Shown one piece after another: positions 34,518 through 44,960 of a stretch of 64,000 bases of DNA; position 1 is the first letter of the stretch, and each line of letters starts with the position of its first letter. The DNA is taken from contig CM044858.1 in NCBI GenBank assembly GCA_024500155.1, positions 25,748,786 through 25,812,785 on the forward strand, written 5' to 3'. Source of the stretch: Chenopodium formosanum. Its lineage: Eukaryota > Streptophyta > Magnoliopsida > Caryophyllales > Amaranthaceae. A program made the position numbers and the translations under genes. The notes under the pieces are model-generated. The model searched no databases, was not told the origin of the DNA, and saw only the letters and a list, made by a program, of their open reading frames with translations.

Positions 34518-34534
34518 TGGCGACTCCACTGGGG
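34518..34534 (+). other. Primer binding site, tRNA-Arg
   Basis: TGGCGACTCCACTGGGG is the exact complement of the 3' end (CCCCAGTGGAGTCG plus CCA) of a plant tRNA-Arg. Ogre elements are known to use tRNA-Arg. Confidence 0.85.
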
Positions 34535-36213
34535 AGGATTCTTGGTTATTTATCGATTTGAGTGATCAGTATTTAATTAAGATGAGTGGATGAGACTTGA
34601 AAGATTCTTGAATTGTATTCCTGCGATTTAATTGGCATTATCACATGTGCATATGCATTTTATCTTACCTATTTTACCACGATAGTACGTGTTCTACGTA
34701 TGTGGATAGCCCGGGGGATTTAAGCTCCATCAACCCGAAAATGCTCATGGCAATAAGGTTTCATCCGAGTTATTAAATCCACCCAAACTATGGAGTCGAG
34801 TTTGATTTCATCACGAACTCACAGAGCCGCCCGTTGGTATACACACTCAAGGGAGGCTGCCTTGCTAATGCGTCCAAACTCTTAACCATGGTAACCTTTG
34901 ACACCCAAAAGCTTGACCTTAGTGGAACATAGAACTTGACTTTTGGTTGCAAACTTCATTCGTCATTCGTGACAATGTGCTTATGTGTGAATATATTTTT
35001 TTTCCTAACCCTCATTTTTTATTAGAGTCGAGTCATAGATTTTTTTTATTGTTTTATTTTTATTATTTTGAGTCAACCCGGTTTTTTATTCCCATATCCT
35101 TCATAAGGGTCACCTTGTTTTGGTCATAGCCAGAGTTCTTGAAAGACTTACGTGTTGTCCACCTATGGATCTGTAGCCCCGAGTTTTATCTTTCATTAGG
35201 CGTTGGTTTCGTCCCAATTAGAATCACAGATACAAAGTTATAACCAATATACTACAGCCTATCCAGTTTAAGTGTCTTTTTAGTGTGCAACCTTTTTATT
35301 TTTATTTTTTCTTTCGTGTCAAGCTAGTCTTAGCCAAGTCCTTTAATCCATGTCAACTCGTATATCATAGGATTATAGATTTTTATTCATTTATACCCAT
35401 GAGTCCTAACTCTTCTAGAATTCCACTCGTCTTCCTAATTTCTTGTAATTTTCGTGCTAACCTTAACATGTGTTCTTTGTCTTTGATTGTGGTTGATCTT
35501 ATTTATGACTAACGATTGCCAATGGATCGCTTTCACCTAGTAAATAGCATAAACATTAAATTTGGACAAAATTAATCAAGTTAGTTTGTCTTTTAGTCTT
35601 TCGTGCTATTTGGTCCTTGGGTCCTTTGTTTTTCACAGCGTCCCCATGTCTAGCCATGCGATCATACCACGAGTCTTAATAAACTCACCTAATCACACAT
35701 GTTGAGTCGTTGCACACACTTTGTCTTTGAGTAATGCACTATATTATTTATGATCGTATAATAGGGCCATGCATGCGTCGATTTCCGTCGTAATAGGATC
35801 GACTGGAGTATTTCCCATTGGTTTTCAAAATTCTTTTATACACTCTTTCTTTCCAATCCAAGTATTGAGTCATTGAATTAAGTGAGCTTATTTTGTTCCA
35901 TAGTACTTGAGTTCAAGAATCACTAGGCAAGAGTTAGAAGAATAAGGGGAACGTCATTCCTTCCTTTTTTTTCTTCCAATCAAGGCATAAGCAATAACAA
36001 ATTTCTTGTCCCTTTTGGCGGTAACAAGTAATTCATAAGCAACCATGAAGACGAAGCACAAGACAAGTTTTCCATACAAGATTTCATGCTTTTTTCTTCT
36101 TTTGAATTAACCTTTTCCCCCTAATAAGTCTAGCGTAGGTTCTCCTTATCCTTATGTCTATTTTCCATGTTCCATCGATGAGCATCTTTCCTTTGCATCC
36201 AATCGTGTCATCC

Positions 36214-36252
<39 letters not shown>

Positions 36253-37880
36253 ATTGCCGAACTAAACACAAGGTACTCCAATGATTTGAGGCACCTTTGC
36301 AACCCTGTCATTCTCCTTAAACCATTTTCAATCACATATCCATTTCTTCATGAAACACTTTGAGCCTTGTCTAACGTTTGGCCTCATTTAATCAACCCAC
36401 ATTCACCTAACCCTGGGATGGGAAGGTGTGCAATATGTGTAACATTCAAAAAGCAAGTTCAACTAAAAAAAAAAATTTGTCTAAAGGCAAGTGTTCCAAT
36501 GTCTTTGATATGAACAAGTCTTAAATTGCGTCTCTCATCGAGCGCTTGGTACCGTGCCTGAGAAACATGAATGCTAAGTGAGTGATGGACCGCATGATCC
36601 GGGATTGCCTACATTGATTTAAAAAAAAAAAAAAGAACAAAAAAGAAAAAAACAAAAAAAGTCAAAGCAAAAAAATGTGAAAAAATAAAACTTGCAAAAT
36701 CCAAATTTTCAAACTCACAATTACACATCTTGGGGGCTTCTCTCGGGTCTTGAGCCTTTTACCCTTTTTCCTTAAACCATCAGCTTAACTACATTACAAC
36801 CCTTAAAAGACATATTTGAGGTGTACATACACTTGTGCAAAGTTCGGTTAGAGCTACGTTCGGCCTGATTCCTAACGGATACGTAGGCAACCTCACATTG
36901 AGGTGCAGCCACATTCATATGCATGATCAAGTCAGAGAATATCCAATGCTTATCCCTATGACCATATCCATTTAGAGCTAGACTTGGGGGCTTGAACCCA
37001 CATCATTTAGCTTACCTAGTCTAAAGAATCACCATTTTGATTCTTCTCACATCTATTTTCCTCACCATAGCCTTTGCAGCCTCACCTTAGTATAACTTTC
37101 ACACAATTCTTGCACGCATACATAGCCATATCATCTTTCACTTAGGAACCCTTTATCATGAAATCTTGTTTCAACACTGTGCATGTTTCATTATCATTCA
37201 AGACAACATCCAAAGTAACATTGTATACTTGCCTAGATTCCAGACCTAAGCAATATTAATTGTTTCATGCATCTCATACCAGGCTTAGTTTCTTGACCGA
37301 AGCAACATCCATTACGCAATACTCAACAATTGCTTCATCTGTATATACGTGATTAGCTTCTAGACCTAAGTGACGTTAAAGATCATTTCTTTACACCATA
37401 TATAACGCTTAGCTCCATGATTTAAGTTCATTCATCTATTGTGTCACATGATGTAATTGTCCTTAGCCTCCTGGCCTAAGAACGTACATCATGCATACAT
37501 TATTTTCAAGACAAGGAATTCAATCCATACGATTCATTTCATCTTGCTAAATGAGGAAGTTCAAAACTTCTCCCTTTCTTTCATGACTTTTCTTTTTGAG
37601 GAAGTTTAGAAACTTTTTCAAAATTCTCATCGAGGGAAGTTCGAAAAAAAAACTTTTTTTACGTCTTTCTTTTCGGGAGAAAGTCGGTATCCTCCACTCA
37701 TCTCATGACAAAAATGACGCAAAACTTTTGCGTTTGCATTTTCGGTTGCTTGTGTCTGTGCACACACACTCAAACTATACACACACAATCACAGATTATA
37801 CACAAGTCAAGCTTGGTCAAGTCAGTTGGTCAAGTCAAGCATTAGCCTATACAAGTCCCTTGGCAAATTTTATTTTGCAG
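34535..37880 (+). other. Non-coding internal region after the tRNA-Arg PBS
   Basis: 3.3 kb without a supported ORF. It contains an uninterrupted run of 34 A (36216-36249), A-rich stretches near 36620-36690, a block GGATACGTAGGCAACCTCA near 36876, and repeated phrases such as TCTAGACCTAAG/CCTGGCCTAAG near 37230-37480. Gag and pol expected in this position are absent. Confidence 0.6.
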
Positions 37881-38160
37881 GTCTCAATTACAGCCAACGT
37901 TCAGGGACAAGTGGACCCTCTATAGCCCACGTCCGGAGACAAGCGAACCGTCTACAGCCCACGTCCGGGGACAAGCGGACCATCTACAGCCCATGTCCGG
38001 GGACAAGCGGACCATCTACAGCCAACGTCCGGGGACAAGCGGACCATCTACAGCGGATCATCTACAGCAGACCATCTACAGCCCACGTTCGGGGACAAGC
38101 GGACCATCTACAGCCCACGTTCGGGGACAAGCGGACCATCTATAGCCCACGTCCGGGAAC
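37881..38160 (+). repeat. 32-bp minisatellite array, about nine units
   Basis: Direct repeats of GGACCATCTACAGCCCACGT/CCGGGGACAAGC with few differences between units; two units near 38050-38080 are shortened. The array is split at 38160 by a solo LTR and continues at 39808. Confidence 0.9.
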
Positions 38161-39807
38161 TGATCGGGATTTAGTAGGTCGTTGGGACTACCAACCCAAA
38201 TCAAATTAACTACTTATAACCTAAACTACCCTAATACAAATATGGGGGTAAGTATAGGGTCGAACCCAAGGGAAGCATGCAAGCTAAATATCAAATTCAC
38301 TAAGCAAGAGTCAAGGAAAGGATAATTTTGTTGGTTTTTGGATAAAAAGGTACTAAGACTACAAACAAGCAAATATAAAGAAGATTAAAAATCAAGAGAG
38401 AACGACGCTAGGGGTACGAGGGTGTCAAACATGATTAGAAAGAGGTGAATAATGATAGTTATCATGAAAAACATGCCAAAGAACACAAGATCCTACCTAA
38501 ACAATTCATTCTCATGCAATGGTCTAGGCAAATCAATGAAAAAGCCCTATGCTAATAGAATCATTCTCATGCATCCTATTAGAGACTAGCAAAATCAAGA
38601 GAATAAAGAAACACAAACCATAAAGCTCTATTTTAACAACTCATTTTCATGCAATCATCAAAATAGAGGTGATCTTGATCTAGTTCAAATCATTTTCATG
38701 CAATTAAACTAGAAGGCAATCAAATAAAGTGCAACAATAATCTCAAGATATTAAAAATCAAATCTTTCTCAATTTAAGGCATGTATTCAATCCAACCATC
38801 ATCATTCTTCCAACATTCAACAAATATTTTCCACCCCCTTCCCCTAGCTAAGAAATTAGCCTAGAGAAGGGAGATTAAACATGATGATAAAACTAAATGA
38901 AAACAAAATAGACATGGAAGCAAACATGATCAAAAACAATGAAAATACCAAAAGATGTCAATCCACAAAATAGATAGAAATAAACAACTAAAGTGCAAAT
39001 AAACTAAGCTAAGAGAAAGGATTAGAGATTACTAAGTAGGGAATGGCAGAAAGATTAAAACTTGCAAGGTTGCTTGATTCATTGAAATGAAACTTGAACT
39101 AAAGTTGCATACATGAAGATAACTTGAGTAATACTATACTTTCTCTCTCTAAGATTAGGGTTTAATTGTCTTCTAAGATAAGGCTAGATGCTGCACTAAT
39201 CTACCCTACGACCTATATATATAGGTCCTTTAAAAGATACAAAAATACGAAATAAAAAAAACTGAACTTCAGCGGTGAGCGCCCGCGCAGATGCTGTGTG
39301 TGCGCCTTCGCAGATGTTGTGCGCCCGCAGATCTGTGGGTACGGGAATTAGACCCATGGATGCCTGCCTTCTCTCAGCAGTACTGCACGCTCGCGCTTGA
39401 AGAGTGTGCGCCCGCACACAAGGCGCACACAACTCCCTGTTTTGGCTCTGCTTCTGCTGCTGTCTTGTGCGGGTTCTCCCAGGGCTGCGCGCCCGCACAT
39501 AACAAAGGCGCGCGCCCGCACACAAAGCTCGCATAAGGCGCACATAGACTTCTGTTTGAGTTCTGTTCTTGAAGCCTTCCTGCGCGGGTTCTCACAGTGA
39601 TGCGCGCCCGCGCACAGGGGGTTTTGGGGGTGAATTGCTCTTCTTCCAATGCCTTGATTCCTACAAAACAAAAACAAAGAAAACAAGGAGAAAGGCAAAC
39701 AAAGAGAAGAAGAACAAAAAGGAGAGAAAAAGGGGACAAATAAGCCACAAATGGGAGGGAAAACTCGTAAAAAGAACACTAAATTATGCCATAAATGCCA
39801 CTCATCA
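38161..39807 (-). mobile_element. Solo LTR of the gag-only gypsy family inside the 32-bp array
   Basis: As displayed it starts TGATCGGGATTTAG and ends GCCACTCATCA. Flanks are GGAAC (38156-38160) and GGGAC (39808-39812). The uninterrupted repeat unit reads GTCCGGGGAC, so this is a 5-bp duplication with one G-to-A change. A minus-strand TATA box (CCTATATATATAGG, 39212-39225) and a GC-rich GCGCCCGC array (about 39270-39620) are present. No internal sequence remains. Reading frames in the GC-rich part are compositional artefacts. Confidence 0.88.
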
Positions 39808-40262
39808 GGGACAAGCGGACCATCTACAGCCCATGTCCACGGACACGCGGACCATCTACAGCCCATGGCCGCGGACAGGCGGACCATCTACAACCCACGT
39901 CCGGGGACAAGCGGACCATTAACAGCCCACGTTCGGGGACAAGCGAACCATTCGCAGCCCACCTTCAAGGACAAGCGAACCAACTACAGCCTACGTTCGA
40001 GGACAATCGAACCACCATCATTTCACGGCGCAAGGTTCTCGATACACAGAGACTTGCAATTTCATCATTAGACAAGTTTTTCCTCATTCATGGAAAATTG
40101 TCATTTATCGACTTTCCTCAAGCATGGAAAGTATCTCAACCGGTGGGTTTCTTCAAGCATTAAAAACTGCCAACATCATCTGTCGACTTTCCTCAAGCAT
40201 GGAAAGTATCATCCGGTGGATTCCTTCAAGCATAGGAAGATACCATCTACAGCCCATGTCCG
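39808..40262 (+). repeat. 32-bp array (seven units) and adjoining block, cut by copia C2
   Basis: Seven more 32-bp units (39808-40015), then the AAGCATGGAAAGTATC block (about 40015-40240), then the start of another 32-bp unit ending CATGTCCG at 40262. The sequence resumes at 57440 on the far side of the copia insertion. Confidence 0.88.
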
Positions 40263-41563
40263 TGAAAGGAATGGTGTCCTTCGAACAAGTGTATTATTCT
40301 GATAGCGGGTTCAGAATTATTAGAAAGCTAATATTTTCACCAAGGTCAAGTGATCGGAATTCCTGGGTGGAGGCCGCTTCCGATCAGTAATATTAATATA
40401 ATTAATATTACAACTTAATCTTGACTGAACCCTTCGGGTCACACCCAAGCAAAATATACGAACCGACTCGACGAATTAATTCGGAAGAAAATAATTCGTC
40501 GCCCGGGTGTTAAATATTTAGACGTCAGTAATTCGAGGTTGGAGCGTCGAAACTGATCGTCGGAAGTCGAATAAAAAATAATAAAAAGACGAGACGCGCA
40601 AAAATAATAATAAATCGACCATATTCCCAAAATACCCCTAGCATCGGAGTGCCCCGAGCATCCGAATGCTAGGGGCAATTATATCCTAGAATAGGTGGCT
40701 TGCAAGCACCAAGCCGAGCCTAGCTTGGCTGGCTAGGTGCGTGCTAGCAGCCACGCACAGCAGCAGCACGTGGTGCGTGCAGCAGCTAGCTGCCGCAGCT
40801 AGGCATGCTAGCACAGCAGCACTAGCAGCCGCACAGGAGCAGCAAGCCCGCACCAAGTGTGTGGCTTGTGCGCACAGCAACAACCCGCAACTTGGTGTGG
40901 GGCTAGGTGCGGGCTGGGCTCGTGGCTTGGGCCACAGGGCTGGTCACTATGGGAAGCTTGGGGAATATGGGAGCAAGTCGGATAAGACGTGTGGCACAAG
41001 GAGAGTATTGAGTGGGGAGTAAGTATGGTCCCCTACTCTCCATGTGGGCCTCACCAACCCATTTCACATGGTAATGCCACTTGTAAATTTGTTATTAGTT
41101 TGCAATTTTAATTTAATTTAGCTTTAAATTAATTTGTGGAATTTCATGATCCCACATTGATGGGATAGAAATTTCCACTCATACTTTCCTCTATAAATAC
41201 CAACCTTGGGATTTGGAGTAAAGTGCTTGAGTGGGAGTCAGAAAGAGCATTTAATATTTTTGGGAAAACTCTTAAACTCCATTAACACTTGGGTTTCGGT
41301 CGGACCTTGCTAACTCCAAGGTAGCGGACCTAAAACGTTGTGTTCGTCCTTTGTGGATGGATACCATTGGAGGCACGGCATTTGCGGTGCTCAAGGCTTT
41401 CAAGTAAGAGCCCGTTTTGTGATGGCGAAGCTCGCTTCAAGTATATGATTCATTCTTCCTTTTCTTGTGATTATTTATTTATGCTTTATGGTTTTATTAA
41501 TTACGAGTGGTTCCTTGGGTCGGAGTTGTTTCCGCGGTGAGTCGGACTCACTAAACCCCAACA
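40263..41563 (+). mobile_element. 5' LTR of copia C2
   Basis: Starts TGAAAGGAATGG and ends ACCCCAACA. TATA box CTATAAATACC at about 41191. A GCTAGC/CAG-rich block lies upstream of the TATA box (about 40690-40920). Confidence 0.93.
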
Positions 41564-41577
41564 GCGGAATTGGAGCC
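41564..41577 (+). other. Decayed primer binding site, initiator-Met type
   Basis: GCGGAATTGGAGCC in the PBS position. The related element at 31454 has GTGGTATCGGAGCC, closer to the canonical TGGTATCAGAGC. Confidence 0.75.
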
Positions 41578-44144
41578 CCGCTCATTTATTTTTATAATCA
41601 TGTTTTTCAAGGTTTATTTTGGCTTATTTTTCTGGTTTAAGTTGCTAATTAGATTAGTAGCTCGGTTTTATTTATTTTAATCTCGTTTCTAATGTTGAAT
41701 TTGGCCTAGAACCTAGATTTTTGCCCAAGACTAGTGAATTTTGGGTGGAAAAGGTGTTTTGGAAAGGTTTTTTCCCCGATGGCCTGTGATTTTACCCAAA
41801 TTCTGACCAGAAATGCCTTTTTCGAGAAATTTTTCGTTTTTGACGAAAAATTTTAAGTCTTTTATAACCTTGAAATTAATGGCATAACTTGTTTATTATG
41901 TGGTTGATTATTTGCATTATTTTCTGCAATTTTAAGTCCCCTTAAAGCAGTTTAAAGGTTGATTATGTGGTTGATTATTTGCCTTTTTCGAGTGGTTCCT
42001 TTGGTAGTATTTGATACTTAAAGGTTGATTTATTTTCACATAATTGCAAACTAATTGCTTTTTAGTGTGAAAATTTTATTTTTGAGGCTTCCTAAGTGTT
42101 AAAGATTCAATCTTTATTTGTGATAAGTGATTGAAACTTTAAAAACCACTAAATTCCATGTTATTTTGTGTTAAACTTTGTTGTTTTAATCATTTTGAGT
42201 TGATTGGAAACATAAAGTTTCAATTTTTGTGATAAAAATTTGGTTATCTTCATGTTGGAAGATATAATTTTCAAGGATTCACAAAATTTAGATGTTAGCA
42301 TTTTTCATTTGAACATTAAAGTTCATATTTTTCCAACTTCCCCTTACTTTGTCAAATTCTCAAGTTTAATTTAAATTGATTAAATTGAAAGTGAGAAATT
42401 GCCTCAATTTTGTTATTGCACCAAGCTAAACAAATTTAATTAAGAATGGTTCTTGGAATTATTTTGGTTATTTGCACTTGTTTAAAAATTTTATTTTTGC
42501 TCATTAAGTTAGTTCTAATATTAATTTAGAATTAATTAATTATGTCTCGCGAGAAGGGATCAAATCCCAAGGCCGTGGCACGCAAAACGAGACAAAGAAC
42601 CACCTTGGCTAGCCAGGCTGCATAGCAGCCCGCATGTAGCTGCCAAGGTGGCTGCCCCGCCTTGCGTGCAGCCACACGCGCGACAGCAGCACACGGGCAA
42701 CAGCAACCACGTGCGTGCGTGCAGTGCCAGCAGCCTATGGCTGCTTGCTGCGGGCCGTGTGTGCGGATTTTTGGGTGTGTGCATATGCTTGGTGCGGTGA
42801 GGTGACTAGCCGTAATATGCTTAGTTTGCATGAGCCGCGATCATTCGAGTTTTCTTGGCAAAACGCTTAAAGCGAAAGCCACTTGAAATGCGTTGGCTTA
42901 ATGTTGCTTATTTTGCCGTTTTATTTATTTTAATTAATTTTTTTTATTTTAGTTAAAATTTTGGGAGGCTAGGCCTCGGTTTTTGAGCGGCATTGGCAAA
43001 AATTTTATTTTGACAAGTTTGGGTGCTACCGACTTAATTAATTGGATTAATTAAGGGAAATGCGGAATTTATTGGGAGCTTCAATTATTGATGACGCCAA
43101 TTACATAATCTGTTAAACAGCTTTGACTAGTTTTAATTAGGCGTGTTAATCGGATTAACCACCTAGATTAGTTACTAGTGCGCGCGTTGTTTAAATGCAT
43201 TTTACTTGTTTGATTTTGTAAATTGCATGGACCATTCACAAATAGTGAATGAATGAATGGAATGTATATTATCTCTCACAAGTTTTATGAAATGGCAACT
43301 AGTGGGACCCGACTAGGATAGAAAATACGGACTACGTGCTGTTACGTATTTTTGTAAATCTAAATACGGTCTACGCACCATTAAGTATTTTTGTACCTTA
43401 ATATTTAGATTATTCCTAGTCATAGACACTAGTATTTGCATAGTTTGGTTAAGTCTTGAAGACGGTGTATCTTGGAAGACAAAGCCTTGAATTGCAAATG
43501 AATTTAATGGGTCATGCTAGTTGCCAATATGCATCTATAATTTCGCTTTATATTTTATGCTTATATATATGTGAATTATTCGTTAGATGCATGTTTAGGT
43601 TTTCTTTATGTTGCGATGATTAGTTAAGTTCACTTAAATCAACCAACATAGAAATCCTAGGTCCCTAATAATATTGAGTCAAACTTGCCTTTCCAAAACA
43701 ACACTTACTAACCGGACGAGGGTGATGGTAGGCTACGCCAAAGCGAGGTACCATCACTTCTCCAAGGCTCATAAGGCACACCGGGTGTGCACTTTGGTTT
43801 TGGTTTAACTCATCGTTATGCGTGAGGAGTCCTCACATACCGTGGCAAAAGAGATACATCGTCAAAGATGCATTAGATGCGACGGTTGTCTAACTAAGAG
43901 TGGGTTAGAGCCATTAGCAAGGCAATGCTTATCCTAGAAGATTGAGTGTTTAAGACAAGCCAAAGCATGCTTAACCACTCTTTGTTTCTTCGGATCTTAG
44001 AATCGCCTTATTTTCACAAAATAGGGACAATTTTACGTGTAAATAAGACGTTAAATAAGTATTGAAAATTTGCATGAATAAAATTCAATCTTATTTAAAG
44101 TAATTTTGAATGTTTTTCATTAAAATTCATTCAATTGTAGAATC
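41578..44144 (+). other. Leader of copia C2 (2.6 kb) with GC-rich island and duplicated TAAATACG motif
   Basis: AT-rich, no ORF. A sharp GC-rich island lies at about 42545-42835. Two copies of AAATACGG(A/T)CTACG...TATTTTTGTA lie at 43322-43402. Both are conserved in copia C1 and in the minus-strand relative, which suggests a role in the element RNA. Confidence 0.7.
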
Positions 44145-44960
44145 ATGTCTTCAACCTCAAACAACCAGTTTTCATTACGCTCAATTCTCGACAAGGAGAA
44201 GTTGAGTGGTACCAATTTCCTTGATTGGAAAAGGAATTTGTGTATGTCCTTGATGAGGAAATGCCCGAGGCTCCCAATGGGGAGGTAACTCAAGTAGTCC
44301 TTAACCGATGGCAAGTAGCCGATCGGGATGTCAAGTGCGTAATGCTAGCCACTATGTCTCCTGAACTTCAAAAAACCTTCTTCGAGAAGGAATCGGCCTA
44401 TGAGATCATTTCTGATTTACAAAATATGTTTCAAGAACAGGCTGGAACTGAAAGGTTTGAAACCCACAGGCAGATCCTTGAGACTAAGCTCAAGAAAGGA
44501 GAGCCAGTCAGCCCACATGTGCTCAAAATGATCGGATTATTTGAGAACATGGGAAGGCTTGATGCGGGGTATTCAACTGAAATGGCTATTGACATCATTC
44601 TACATTCTCTTCACAAAGGCTATGACCAGTTCAAGATGAACTACAACATGCATAGCATGGAGAAAACCCTCACCGAGCTTCATGGGATGTTGAAGCAAGC
44701 TGAGCAGACGCTCAAGGATGAGGGAAGGCATGATATGCTCATGATTAAGAACGGCAAGCCATTCAAAAGGGCGGGCAAAAAGAAGAAGGGCTTCAAGGGG
44801 AAAGGAAAGAAGTACTTTCCGCCTAAGCCGAAAGCTACCAAAGAAAACAAGGAGAAAAGGGTAGCATCTTCTAAGTCTGATTTTGAATGCTTCTATTGTA
44901 AGAAGAAGGGACATTGGAAGAGAGACTGCCTCAAATTCAAGGAAGATATGAAGAACGGAA
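44145..44960 (+). pseudogene. Copia C2 gag
   Basis: The start codon at 44145 opens MSSTSNNQFSLRSILDKEKL, the usual copia gag start (LSGTNFLDWKRNL). A small deletion with frameshift near 44230 joins WKRNL directly to YVLDEEMPEAP, dropping about ten residues. From 44225 on, the frame runs unbroken through the UBN2/gag region (FETHRQILETKLKKGEPVSP), a Lys-rich stretch, and a complete CCHC zinc knuckle CFYCKKKGHWKRDC (44889-44930). It forms the RNA-packaging core of the particle. Confidence 0.85.

Noticed and set aside
36216..36249. A34 run as a possible LINE or SINE tail
   Set aside because: No element body, upstream motif or flanking duplication was found.
37881..38160. Regular 32-bp repeats that could suggest a CRISPR-like array
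   Set aside because: Units are contiguous without unique spacers, and the surroundings are plant retroelements; it is a minisatellite.
39196..39922. Several overlapping long reading frames on both strands
   Set aside because: They come from the GC-rich GCGCCCGC array, which lacks stop codons in all frames; the peptides are Arg/Ala/Cys-rich artefacts.
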